NCBI RefSeq assembly: GCF_001730365.1
Contig: NZ_MIKB01000014.1
Coordinates: forward strand, 297,241-361,240
DNA: 64,000 nucleotides
Direction: 5' to 3'
Source of the DNA: Enterococcus quebecensis
GTDB taxonomy: Bacteria > Bacillota > Bacilli > Lactobacillales > Enterococcaceae
Shown one piece after another: positions 35,091 through 43,666 of this stretch; within the stretch, counting starts at the first letter, position 1, and the number at the start of each line of letters is the position of its first letter. The position numbers and the translations under genes are program-made. Below the pieces are notes generated by a model. It had not been told where the DNA came from. It searched no databases and saw nothing but the letters and a program-made list of their open reading frames with translations.

Positions 35091-35849
35091 TCAACTTTTT
35101 TTGTTTAATAATTTGCCATAAGATTGGTAGAAATTAAAGGTTTGCTCATCGATTTTATCATCAGTGATTAGATAGTCTAAGTCGGATAGTTTATAGAATG
35201 TATAGACATCACTAACATTGAACTTTGTACTATCTGCAACAACGACTTTTTTCTTGGCATTTTTAAAAGCGGCTCGTTGAACACCGCCTTCTAAGTAGTT
35301 GGAAGTGGTCACGTTGTTATTGTAGATGCCATTTGTCGCAGCAAAAGCAATGTCGATATTGATAGTTTCAAATGTTTGCTCCGCATGTTCACCGATGAAT
35401 TCTTCTGTGATTGGTGTAAAATCCCCTCCAGTTAATAAAATTCGATAGTCAGTGTGTTTAATAACATAATTGAATGCTAACAAACTATTGGTAACGATCA
35501 TCAGATTTTGTTTTTTGATAAAAGGCAAAGCATAAAGAATGGTCGTTCCTGCACCGACGAAAACAACTTGATGATCCTGAATCAAAGAATTCATGATTTT
35601 TCCGATATATTCTTTTTGCTCAATATGTAGATTGATTTTTTCGTGCGTCGCCAGCTCTTTATCTTTTCGATCAATTTTTTGAGCTCCACCATATAAACGA
35701 ACTAATTGATTTGAGTCACTTAATTCATTGATATCACGACGAATCGTCATCTCAGAAACATGTAGCTCTGTAGCAATATCGGACACGGTCATAAAAGTAC
35801 TTTTATCCAGTAATTCTAAAATATGCGCATGGCGCTCTCTTTTTAACAT
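35091..35849 (-). CDS. DeoR-family repressor of the sugar locus
   Basis: This 252-aa protein has an N-terminal DeoR winged helix (FMTVSDIATELHVSEMTIRRDINEL) and the DeoR C-terminal sugar-phosphate sensor (VFVGAGTTILYALPF, GGVQRAAF..VVVADSTKF). It is divergent from the PTS operon and cotranscribed with the PfkB kinase. It probably binds the repeats in the intergenic region and is released by a phosphorylated sugar. A GGAGAA site precedes the ATG. Confidence 0.9.
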   Translation of the reverse strand: MLKRERHAHILELLDKSTFMTVSDIATELHVSEMTIRRDINELSDSNQLVRLYGGAQKIDRKDKELATHEKINLHIEQKEYIGKIMNSLIQDHQVVFVGAGTTILYALPFIKKQNLMIVTNSLLAFNYVIKHTDYRILLTGGDFTPITEEFIGEHAEQTFETINIDIAFAATNGIYNNNVTTSNYLEGGVQRAAFKNAKKKVVVADSTKFNVSDVYTFYKLSDLDYLITDDKIDEQTFNFYQSYGKLLNKKS

Positions 35850-35922
35850 AATATGTTCTCCTTTTTGTTCGAAAATGTTTATCTATTACATTTTAAACGT
35901 AAAACGAACAAAAAACAATCGA

Positions 35923-36004
35923 AAGAAAGCGTTGACAAACCTTTGTTCAAGTTGTATCCTTTTTGTATAAACAAAGTTTAACACAATTTTACAAAGTTGA
36001 ACAC
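35923..36004 (+). promoter_or_regulatory. PTS operon promoter with cre-like site and operator repeats
   Basis: TTGACA (35932-35937), 17 bp, TATCCT (35955-35960) form a strong promoter. Bases 35923-35937 match the CcpA cre consensus (WTGNAANCGNWNNCW) at all but one position and overlap the -35, indicating catabolite repression. ACAAAGTTTAACAC (35971-35984) and ACAAAGTTGAACAC (35991-36004) are direct repeats 20 bp apart, just after the start point, probably DeoR operators. CTTTGTTCAA at 35941 is a related half in inverse orientation. Confidence 0.75.
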
Positions 36005-36075
36005 AAAGAATTTAAATATGTGCATCATCTAGCTTCGTGGGTTAACACTACGCTTTAAAATTTAGGGGGGAAGAA

Positions 36076-36552
36076 ATGGAGACAAAAGAAATGTTTCAAC
36101 GAGAATTAATTGATTTACAAGTTGTTGTTCAAGATGAAGAAGAATTATTTGAGCTTATCGCAAAGCGGTTGCAGCAAGTTGGGTATGTAAATAATGGATA
36201 CTTGGAAGGAATTAGATCTAGGGAAAAAATTTTCCCAACGGGGTTAATTACAGAGTACCTTAATATTGCATTACCTCATTCAGACACAGAATATATTGAA
36301 AGGCCTTTCATTTATGTTGCAAGAACAACAAAACCAATCAAGGTCAAACAAATGGGTGATAATCAAGAAATGGAGGTAAGAGATTTATTTTTCTTAGGAA
36401 TTAAAGAACCTGGAAAACAGGTTGGTTTATTGCAAGAGTTGATGGTTTTATTTCAAAATGAAGCATTTGTCTCTGAGTTAAAGACGATCACAGAAGGCGA
36501 AGAGGTGTTCAATTTATTTATGAAACAATGGGAGGAAGTTAAAAATGGCTAG
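36076..36552 (+). CDS. PTS galactitol-family EIIA component
   Basis: This 158-aa cytoplasmic protein of the EIIA-fructose/mannitol fold has the phospho-histidine in ALPHSDTEY. It passes phosphate from HPr to the EIIB protein encoded next. It is separate from IIB and IIC, as in the Gat family. A GGGGGGAAG site precedes the ATG. The stop overlaps the next start by 8 bp. Confidence 0.9.
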   Translation: METKEMFQRELIDLQVVVQDEEELFELIAKRLQQVGYVNNGYLEGIRSREKIFPTGLITEYLNIALPHSDTEYIERPFIYVARTTKPIKVKQMGDNQEMEVRDLFFLGIKEPGKQVGLLQELMVLFQNEAFVSELKTITEGEEVFNLFMKQWEEVKNG

Positions 36553-36847
36553 AAAATTGATTGTAGCATGTGGCAGTGGTGTCGCAACAAGTACTACAGT
36601 GGCAGAAAAAATCAAAAGCAGATTTGATGCAGATCGGATTGATTACCCAGTAGAAGCGGTGGATTATAAATCGATTTTACAGGAATTGCCCAACGCTAGT
36701 ATCTATGTTTATATTGCTAAACCCGATGATGAAGTGTTGAAAGAAGCAGAAAAATTAGGTGTTTCTGTGTATGCTGGTGTTCCGTTTTTGACAGGTATGG
36801 GTGTTGATGAAATCTATGAAGGAATCGTCAACGATACGAAAAAATAA
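36545..36847 (+). CDS. PTS galactitol-family EIIB component
   Basis: This 100-aa protein has the EIIB phosphocysteine loop VACGSGVATSTTVAEK near the N-terminus. It accepts phosphate from EIIA and gives it to the incoming sugar bound by EIIC. Its start overlaps the EIIA stop, so translation is coupled. A hairpin pair follows before the EIIC gene. Confidence 0.9.
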   Translation: MARKLIVACGSGVATSTTVAEKIKSRFDADRIDYPVEAVDYKSILQELPNASIYVYIAKPDDEVLKEAEKLGVSVYAGVPFLTGMGVDEIYEGIVNDTKK

Positions 36848-36850
36848 AAA

Positions 36851-36930
36851 AGGCGATCAGATTGTGATGAATCTGATCGCCGATAGATATGGAGAAATCC
36901 TCAATATCTTTAATAGTTACTATAAACTAA
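36851..36930 (+). other. Two intercistronic stem-loops between EIIB and EIIC
   Basis: GGCGATCAGATT (36851-36862) pairs with AATCTGATCGCC across a six-base loop. A second, weaker dyad around GATATGGAG and CCTCAATATC follows at once. No long T run is present, so this is probably an RNA-stability or differential-expression element rather than a terminator. Confidence 0.6.
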
Positions 36931-36968
36931 TCATACCAAAAAATTAAAAAGATAGGTAGGTATAAGAG

Positions 36969-38324
36969 ATGGGAATTTTTCAATCGATGATTGATTATAT
37001 ATTAAATCTTGGTTCAGCAATTTTTGTTCCTTTGATCATTCTGATCATTGGGCTCATAGCACGTATGCCATTGAAAAAAGCCTTTATGTCGGCGATTACT
37101 TTGGGTGTGGCTTTTACTGGAATGAGTATGGTAATCGGGTTTATGTCAGATGCTGTCAGCCCTGCTTCTGAGGCGATGGCTAAAAATACTGGGATTCGTT
37201 TACCAGCGCTTGATTTGGGTTGGACTGGTGCAGCTAGTATTACGTGGTCTTGGTCCTATGCGTTCGTTTTTTTCGCAGTTGTTTTAGGTGTGAATTTCAT
37301 TATGTTGCTGCTGAACTTGACGAAAACACTAAATGTCGACATGTGGAATGTTTGGGGTAAAGCGCTGACTGCTTACTTAGTATATTTCATCAGCGGATCA
37401 TTGGTGGCTGGATTTATCGCTGCTGTTATTCAAGTTGTTTTGGAGCTGAAAATGGGAGATATGTTCCAACGCCATATTCAGGATTTAACAGGAATTCCAC
37501 TAGTGACGGTAACACACTTGATGAATATTTCAGCCGTATTGATGTTGCCGATTAATATCGTGATGGATAAAATTCCTGTTTTCAATAAAAAGGCGGATAC
37601 GTCTGCGTTGAAAGCTAAAATAGGAATTTTTTCTGAAAATAGTGTCATGGGTTTTATTATAGGTGTTTTACTGGGGTTCGGAGCAGCATATGGGGTTTCT
37701 GGTTCATTAAATTTAGGGATTCAAGTTGCTACAGCAATGGCATTATTTCCGATGATCAGTAAAATGTTTATGCAATCTCTCTCGCCTTTAGCGGATGCGA
37801 TGTCAGAAATGATGAAACAACGATTCAAAGATCGCGAAGTTTATATTGGTTTAGATTGGCCGATTTTAGCTGGGCGATCTGAGATTTGGGTAACAGCAAT
37901 CATTTTAGTACCAGTCTTCATTGGTTACGCCATGATTTTACCAGGCAATCAAGTTTTACCTTTAGCCGGAATTATCAACTACTCTATCGCAGTTGGCGGT
38001 TTACTTTTAACTGGTGGGAACTTATATCGAATGATCACGTTAGGAATCATTTATACACCACTTTATTTATATGGTGCAACGTATCTTGCGCCAGTATTGA
38101 CTGGTTTAGCGAAAAAAACAGGTGCAGTAGATTTAAAAGGTGGCAGTATTACATGGTCATCGATCGAAGGGCCAGAATTTAGAATTTTATTTGCGGAAGC
38201 TGCGAATTTGAATGCTTTGGCGATCGTCGGGTTTATCATTTTCATCGCAATGTTTATGTGGTTATACAAATATATGTCCAAAGAGCCAGTGCCAAGTGAA
38301 CGATATAAAGAAGTTAGTAGCTAG
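36969..38324 (+). CDS. PTS galactitol-family EIIC permease
   Basis: This 451-aa polytopic membrane protein of the GatC type has about ten hydrophobic segments, starting with a conserved N-terminal stretch (YILNLGSAIFVPLIILIIGLI). It is the sugar channel of the PTS and delivers substrate for EIIB phosphorylation. RBS TAGGTATAAGAG is weak, so coupling or the stem-loops may set the level. The substrate cannot be decided: this family includes galactitol, tagatose, arabitol and related polyol or ketose transporters. Confidence 0.9.
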   Translation: MGIFQSMIDYILNLGSAIFVPLIILIIGLIARMPLKKAFMSAITLGVAFTGMSMVIGFMSDAVSPASEAMAKNTGIRLPALDLGWTGAASITWSWSYAFVFFAVVLGVNFIMLLLNLTKTLNVDMWNVWGKALTAYLVYFISGSLVAGFIAAVIQVVLELKMGDMFQRHIQDLTGIPLVTVTHLMNISAVLMLPINIVMDKIPVFNKKADTSALKAKIGIFSENSVMGFIIGVLLGFGAAYGVSGSLNLGIQVATAMALFPMISKMFMQSLSPLADAMSEMMKQRFKDREVYIGLDWPILAGRSEIWVTAIILVPVFIGYAMILPGNQVLPLAGIINYSIAVGGLLLTGGNLYRMITLGIIYTPLYLYGATYLAPVLTGLAKKTGAVDLKGGSITWSSIEGPEFRILFAEAANLNALAIVGFIIFIAMFMWLYKYMSKEPVPSERYKEVSS

Positions 38325-38358
38325 CTAAACTGAATAGGTAAAAAGAAGGGACAGAAAT

Positions 38359-38616
38359 ATGAATCAAAAAAGGACATGGACGGCATTATTATTTTTAGAT
38401 ATCATCCTTTTTTTGCTGGCACTATCAATAAATATCGTACCATTATATTTTCTAGTCATTTTCCTTTCTTTTTTCATCTATAAAAATGGAAATGCCGTAC
38501 TTTTTAAAGAATACGATGAAAGAAAAAAACAAAAATACGAAGAATATAAAGTTGTACAAAATGCAGTAAAAGAGACGATTCGTAAAGGTAATATATTAAA
38601 GAAGAAGGAGTTGTAG
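38359..38616 (+). CDS. Small membrane protein of the PTS locus, unknown
   Basis: This 85-aa protein has two hydrophobic segments (residues 8-25 and 27-44) and a basic helical cytoplasmic tail (YDERKKQKYEEYKVVQNAVKE). GAAGGGACAG precedes the ATG. It lies between EIIC and the aldolase in the same direction, so it may help EIIC assembly or aldolase placement. I recognise no family. Confidence 0.6.
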   Translation: MNQKRTWTALLFLDIILFLLALSINIVPLYFLVIFLSFFIYKNGNAVLFKEYDERKKQKYEEYKVVQNAVKETIRKGNILKKKEL

Positions 38617-38622
38617 TTAATC

Positions 38623-39381
38623 ATGGCAGATGGAAGGATTTTATTTGAACGTGAAAGAGAAGACATGGCAAAAATTGTACAGTTGATTTTTGAACGTAAA
38701 AATACGAATGTTGCGGGAGGTAATTTTTCATTTAAAACAATGGATAAGAATGGCAAAGAATATATCATCATGACACCTACGATGATGTCACAAGCTTATC
38801 TAGGACATGTTTCGCCGTCACAAATTTTAGTGGTAGAACCTCACACGAGAAAAGTGGTTGCTGGTGAAGGGGGATTAACAAGAGAAATCAATATGCACGA
38901 AGCAGTATATGACGCAAATCCAGAGATCAAAGCGGTATTACATGCGCATGCACCAAACAGCATGTTCTGGGCTACTAGCGGTTTGGATATGCCGAACTTA
39001 ACGGAGGCAACACAGAAAGTTGAATATATTGAGGTATTAGAATTTGAACCGAATTGTTCAGAAGAATTAGCTGAAATTGTAAGTAATCACATTAAAACCA
39101 TGGCGAGAAAAGCTTTGCCACATGAATTTTTACTAGATAGTCACGGCGTGTTGATTACTACAGGTGGAGAAACTGGAATGGAAGCTATCCACGCTGCCCT
39201 ATCCATTCTTGATACAGTGGAATGGAATGCGGAAATTGCTTATAAACAAACGATTTTTCAAAAATTAGGTATTTTGGATGGGTACTATTCTAAAGGAGTA
39301 AAAATAGGAACGATTGATGATTTGATGAGACATGAACCGATCTATAATCAAATTGTGAAAATGACTTCTGGGGGAGATTAA
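38623..39381 (+). CDS. Class II aldolase (FucA/AraD family) of the sugar locus
   Basis: This 252-aa zinc aldolase or epimerase fold has the metal-binding histidines in LHAHAPNS and, later, in LDSHGVLITTGGETGMEA. Relatives cleave L-fuculose-1-phosphate, rhamnulose-1-phosphate or deoxyribulose-1-phosphate to DHAP and an aldehyde, or epimerise ribulose-5-phosphate. Together with the PTS and the PfkB kinase this points to a ketose or polyol pathway. Whether the aldolase acts on the mono- or bisphosphate is open. It ends the operon; a long palindromic terminator follows. Confidence 0.85.
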   Translation: MADGRILFEREREDMAKIVQLIFERKNTNVAGGNFSFKTMDKNGKEYIIMTPTMMSQAYLGHVSPSQILVVEPHTRKVVAGEGGLTREINMHEAVYDANPEIKAVLHAHAPNSMFWATSGLDMPNLTEATQKVEYIEVLEFEPNCSEELAEIVSNHIKTMARKALPHEFLLDSHGVLITTGGETGMEAIHAALSILDTVEWNAEIAYKQTIFQKLGILDGYYSKGVKIGTIDDLMRHEPIYNQIVKMTSGGD

Positions 39382-39450
39382 TAGACAAACGGTAGAGGAA
39401 ATAAAAGCATTATTCTGTTGAAGTAGCTTTATTACTATGAGTTATTAAGA

Positions 39451-39502
39451 AAGAGTCTAAAACAAAAACTAGTTTTTGTTTTAGACTCTTTTCTCTATTT
39501 TT
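39451..39502. terminator. Perfect 40-bp palindromic terminator, both directions
   Basis: A 20-bp arm (39451-39470) is followed directly by its perfect reverse complement (39471-39490), then a T-rich tract on the plus strand. It separates the convergent PTS operon and DUF805 gene, so it may serve both. Confidence 0.85.
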
Positions 39503-39508
39503 TACATT

Positions 39509-40087
39509 TTACTCTTCAGTTAACTCTATGGCTGTTTGTTTTTTTCTAAAAAAGAATAGAAGAACTGCGTTAGAACTCGTTGTTTCAAGAGAACCTGTTG
39601 CAAGAACAGTCAACACAAAGAAGAAAATATCAATAGCTAACACAAGCATCGCAAAAAATAAATTGTTACCGCTAAGATTAGTCATGCCGCAGATAATAAA
39701 AATGATATAGATTGTTAAAGTACCACGACCTCTTAAACCAGCGTCACGGTATCTTCTTACCGTCATTGCCAATGTTGGAAGGAATGTAGCTAAACCTAAA
39801 ACAACTAACAAGATCAAAAGTCCTACGGAGTCTGCAAAAACATCTCTTAATTGTGATTCCAATAAATAATCATAATCGCTCTCATAATTTGAAATGGCAA
39901 TAATAGCAGATATAATCTTTGTTAGAAATGAAGTTAGTAATGCAAATGAGATTATAGAAAGAATCAGTGTCACCCACCAATATCCTGCTCTCGTTGTTCT
40001 CCCTTTAAAATCTACATATCCAATAAAATAATCTTTTAGTGATTGAACGAATGAAACTTTCCCAGCTTTTTGTTCAATTTTACCCAT
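39509..40087 (-). CDS. DUF805-family membrane protein
   Basis: This 192-aa protein has four predicted membrane segments and the DUF805 hallmark FKGRTTRAGYWW near the N-terminus, plus TVRRYRDAGLRG before the third helix. The family is widespread and its function is unknown. GGAGGTATACT precedes the ATG. It is convergent with the PTS operon and divergent from rsmG. Confidence 0.88.
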   Translation of the reverse strand: MGKIEQKAGKVSFVQSLKDYFIGYVDFKGRTTRAGYWWVTLILSIISFALLTSFLTKIISAIIAISNYESDYDYLLESQLRDVFADSVGLLILLVVLGLATFLPTLAMTVRRYRDAGLRGRGTLTIYIIFIICGMTNLSGNNLFFAMLVLAIDIFFFVLTVLATGSLETTSSNAVLLFFFRKKQTAIELTEE

Positions 40088-40283
40088 AGTATACCTCCTT
40101 TTTTTAAAGCAAGCTTTATCATATCATCGCAAGTATGATGAACACAAGAGAATTTCTAATAATATGTAAAAAAACTGTCATCCATAAAATCAATTGATGC
40201 GGATCGGAATAAATAAGTTGATTTATTTAAGCATATATAGTAGAAGGTATTTTATTAAACTGTGATAAATCTTGTTAAAAACA

Positions 40284-40347
40284 TTGCAAGAAATCTCTAT
40301 TTGCGTTAAAGTAAGAAAAGAGAACTGTGAAACATTTTCTGTTTCAC
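40284..40347 (+). promoter_or_regulatory. rsmG-parAB promoter with a GTGAAACA/TGTTTCAC hairpin
   Basis: TTGCAA (40284-40289), 17 bp, TAAAGT (40307-40312) form the likely promoter. Just downstream GTGAAACA (40327-40334) and TGTTTCAC (40340-40347) form an inverted repeat that resembles parS half-sites in reversed order. It lies directly before the ribosome site. Confidence 0.6.
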
Positions 40348-40363
40348 GCAAGGAAGGTAACAT

Positions 40364-41080
40364 ATGACACCAGAAGAATTTAAACAGCTATTAAGCCAAA
40401 AAGAGATTCATTTATCAGAGCACCAAATGAAGCAATTTGCCCGTTATTTTGAATTGTTGGTGGAATGGAATGAAAAAATGAATCTTACGGCGATCACAGA
40501 AGAAAAAGATGTTTACTTAAAGCATTTCTATGACTCTATTTCGCTAGCGTTCTTTGAAGATTTTTCAACAAACAAATCAATTTGTGATGTTGGTGCTGGA
40601 GCAGGATTTCCTAGTATTCCCTTAAAAATCGTGTTTCCAACATTACAAGTAACGATCGTTGATTCATTAAACAAACGAATCACATTCTTAACAGAATTAG
40701 TTAATGAACTTAAGTTGGAAGATGTTTCTTTATATCATGATCGTGCAGAAACATTTGGACAAAAAGAAGAATTTCGCGCAGCATTTGACTATGTAACTGC
40801 TCGCGCCGTTGCCCGTTTAAATGTATTAAGCGAGTTATGCCTGCCATTAGTGAAGAAAGATGGTTTTTTCTTAGCCTTAAAAGCTGCTAAAAGCGAGGAA
40901 GAAATTACCGAAGCGAAGCCTGCTATTGCTATTTTAGGAGGCAAATTTCAAAAAGAAGTTTCATTTGAATTGCCAATCACAGATGATGAGCGCCATATTG
41001 TTGTAATTCAAAAGAAAAAAGAAACACCTAAAAAATACCCAAGAAAACCGGGTTTACCAAATAAGCAACCAATCAAATAA
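40364..41080 (+). CDS. rsmG: 16S rRNA m7G527 methyltransferase RsmG (GidB)
   Basis: This 238-aa SAM-dependent methyltransferase has the motif [16 protein letters not shown], the NEKMNLTAI segment and the family's usual length. It methylates G527 of 16S rRNA; loss gives low-level streptomycin resistance in other bacteria. AAGGAAGG precedes the ATG. It is the first gene of an rsmG-parA-parB unit. A Noc-like gene, present in Bacillus at this place, is absent. Confidence 0.97.
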   Translation: MTPEEFKQLLSQKEIHLSEHQMKQFARYFELLVEWNEKMNLTAITEEKDVYLKHFYDSISLAFFEDFSTNKSICDVGAGAGFPSIPLKIVFPTLQVTIVDSLNKRITFLTELVNELKLEDVSLYHDRAETFGQKEEFRAAFDYVTARAVARLNVLSELCLPLVKKDGFFLALKAAKSEEEITEAKPAIAILGGKFQKEVSFELPITDDERHIVVIQKKKETPKKYPRKPGLPNKQPIK

Positions 41081-41095
41081 GATGGAGGGACACAA

Positions 41096-41857
41096 ATGGC
41101 ACGAATAATTTCTGTAGCGAATCAAAAAGGGGGCGTTGGTAAGACAACGACCACTGTGAATCTTGGTGCTTGTCTTGCCTATTATGGTAAGAAAGTGTTG
41201 CTGATCGATATTGATGCTCAAGGAAACGCAACTAGTGGTATCGGTGTACGCAAACCAGATGTTGCAACAGATGTATATGATGTATTAGTGAATGAAGAGC
41301 CAATCAAAAATGTTATTCAACAAACGTCACGAGAAAACTTAGATATTGTTCCAGCAACGATCCAACTGGCTGGTGCAGAAATTGAATTGACGTCAATGAT
41401 GGCTAGAGAGTCTCGTTTAAAAGCAGCTATAGATGAAGTTAGTGATATCTATGATTTTATTTTGATCGATTGTCCACCATCATTAGGACACTTAACTATC
41501 AACGCCTTTACAGCGAGTGATTCGATTTTGATCCCTGTGCAATGTGAATATTATGCATTAGAAGGATTGAGTCAGCTATTGAATACGATTCGTTTGGTTC
41601 AAAAACACTTTAATCCTGATTTACGTATTGAAGGTGTTTTATTAACGATGTACGATGCACGAACGAACTTAGGTGCTGAAGTCGTTGAAGAAGTCCGTAA
41701 ATATTTCCGTGAAAAGGTATATGATACGATTATTCCAAGAAACGTTCGTTTGTCTGAAGCGCCAAGTCATGGTTTATCAATTATTGATTATGATCCTCGT
41801 TCACGTGGTGCCGAAGTGTACCAAGCACTAGCAAAGGAAGTGTTGGATAATGAGTAA
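41096..41857 (+). CDS. parA: ParA/Soj chromosome-partitioning ATPase
   Basis: This 253-aa protein has the deviant Walker A KGGVGKTTTTVNLG and conserved ParA motifs (DIDAQGNAT, IDCPPSLG). It binds DNA non-specifically as an ATP dimer and works with ParB in origin segregation and in control of DnaA. GGAGGG precedes the ATG. The stop overlaps the parB start by 8 bp. Confidence 0.97.
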   Translation: MARIISVANQKGGVGKTTTTVNLGACLAYYGKKVLLIDIDAQGNATSGIGVRKPDVATDVYDVLVNEEPIKNVIQQTSRENLDIVPATIQLAGAEIELTSMMARESRLKAAIDEVSDIYDFILIDCPPSLGHLTINAFTASDSILIPVQCEYYALEGLSQLLNTIRLVQKHFNPDLRIEGVLLTMYDARTNLGAEVVEEVRKYFREKVYDTIIPRNVRLSEAPSHGLSIIDYDPRSRGAEVYQALAKEVLDNE

Positions 41858-42743
41858 AGGAAAAGGTTTAGGTAGAGGCATTGATGCATTGTTTCAAGAG
41901 TTTGCTAGTTTGGAAGATGTAGATGTTCAAAAAGAAGAAGTACTGGAAATTCCTTTAAATGAACTTCGTCCAAATCCTTATCAGCCAAGAAAAACATTTG
42001 ATGAAGCCTCTCTGCAAGAATTAGCGAATTCCATCCAACAATCGGGTGTATTTCAGCCAATTATTGTAAGAAAGTCCGCAGTTAAAGGGTATGAAATTAT
42101 TGCTGGAGAACGTCGCTTTCGTGCATCAAAATTAGCAGATAAAGAAACAGTTCCGGCAATTGTACGTGAATTCGATGAAGAAACAATGATGCAAGTTGCT
42201 GTTTTAGAAAACTTACAGCGTGAAGATTTAAATCCATTGGAAGAAGCAGAAGCCTATGATATGTTGATGAAGAATCTGAAATTAACGCAAGCTGAAGTAG
42301 CAGAACGTCTAGGAAAAAGTCGTCCATACATTGCCAACTACTTACGATTGTTAACATTGCCAACTCAAGTTAAAGAGATGGTTCAAGGTGAAACATTGTC
42401 AATGGGGCAAGCAAGAACATTACTGGGATTAAAAGATAAAGATTTGATTCTAACGTTGGCCAAACGAGTGGTAGCAGAAAATTTAACTGTTCGTCAATTA
42501 GAACAAATCGTTAACGATCTAAATGAAAACCAAGGTAAAAAAGTGCCTAAGAAAGAAAAGAAAAGCGGGAAAGAAAAACCTTATTATATTCGTGAAAGTG
42601 AAGATCGTTTGATGGATAAATTTGGTACAACTGTCGCGATTCAAGAAAAAGAAGGTAAAGGGAAAATCGAAATTGAGTACCTTTCGCAATCAGACCTAGC
42701 TAGAATCTTAGATATTTTGGAGATTCATTTTGATGAAGAATGA
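41850..42743 (+). CDS. parB: ParB/Spo0J centromere-binding CTPase
   Basis: This 297-aa protein has the N-terminal CTP-binding domain with the GERRFRA motif and the NPYQPRK segment, the central helix-turn-helix (LTQAEVAERLGKSRPYIANYLRLL) and a C-terminal dimerisation domain. It loads on parS sites and spreads. Three candidate sites lie in this window (2390, 12087, 34062), the last a perfect consensus. Confidence 0.97.
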   Translation: MSKGKGLGRGIDALFQEFASLEDVDVQKEEVLEIPLNELRPNPYQPRKTFDEASLQELANSIQQSGVFQPIIVRKSAVKGYEIIAGERRFRASKLADKETVPAIVREFDEETMMQVAVLENLQREDLNPLEEAEAYDMLMKNLKLTQAEVAERLGKSRPYIANYLRLLTLPTQVKEMVQGETLSMGQARTLLGLKDKDLILTLAKRVVAENLTVRQLEQIVNDLNENQGKKVPKKEKKSGKEKPYYIRESEDRLMDKFGTTVAIQEKEGKGKIEIEYLSQSDLARILDILEIHFDEE

Positions 42744-42761
42744 TTAATCAGACTAACAATT

Positions 42762-42819
42762 GAATAAAAAGAGTGTGGAGGAAAACTATATTTAGTTTTC
42801 CTCCACACTCTTTTTATTC
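42762..42819. terminator. Perfect 27-bp inverted-repeat terminator after parB
   Basis: Two perfect 27-bp arms (42762-42788 and 42793-42819) around a four-base loop include a T run at the 3' end. It ends the rsmG-parA-parB unit. Confidence 0.9.
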
Positions 42820-43666
42820 GAAAATTTAGATTATTCCAATAAACACAGATCAAAACCAAAATGAATAATTAAATCTAACCAGACATTCGATCATTTACTA
42901 AAATAAATATTTTGGAGTAATAAATATTTATAAAAAACAGAATATGTAAAAATAAAAATAATTTTTCTTATTATTATATAAAATAAGAAAAATTTTCAAT
43001 TGTTTAACTCAAACTAAATGAACACTGTTAAATAGATACTTAATTAAATATTTACAAGTCAAGTATACAATAAATAATTTAGACATGTCAATGCGGAATA
43101 AAAGAATAACAATATATTTAGTTAATGTACATTATGATCAACTTAGGAGCTTAAATTATGTAATTGACAACAGAGCTTGGTCGAACAGCATTAGAATATG
43201 AAAAAGTTAAAATAAAATCAATTCCTAATATTAAAGAATAGTTCTAAAAAAACTTACTTATTTTTATACGCCGTCAAATAGACCGTCAAATAAATTATTA
43301 TAGATCATCTGTTTTTGTCAGTAATCAAGAAAGAGTCCCCAATATTCCTTTTTCATATTTTATAAATAAATAGGATTCGTTTATTTTATTAAAATTATTA
43401 TTTTTTCTAAGATTGTTTTTTCACTCTTTCAATAGACCGTCATCTAACCGTCATAGGTGAAATATAAATACTTATGTAATAGTACTTAAGTAATAATTTT
43501 TCTTATTTTATATAAGAATAGGAAATTCCTACTATCTAAATTTACATTTTGTGTGTAGTACAGGTTTTAAAATATGTATTATGTAGACTTATCTGAGGAA
43601 TTTTTGACAAATACGAATGGTTGGCATTTTAGTATATATAAAAATTAAAAGGAGGATTTTCCATTT
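42820..43666. other. AT-rich region with repeats, left edge of the unknown cluster
   Basis: No intact gene is visible. The AT content is very high. CCGTCA units lie at 43271, 43285, 43437 and 43448 in two pairs, 11-14 bp apart. Two dyads related to TTTCTTAT...ATAAGAAA lie at 42961-42993 (12-bp arms) and 43500-43518 (7-bp arms). A 24-codon fragment (TELGRTALEYEKVKIKSIPNIKE, near 43170-43241) may be the tail of a lost gene. These fit an integration boundary and regulatory region. Confidence 0.55.
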
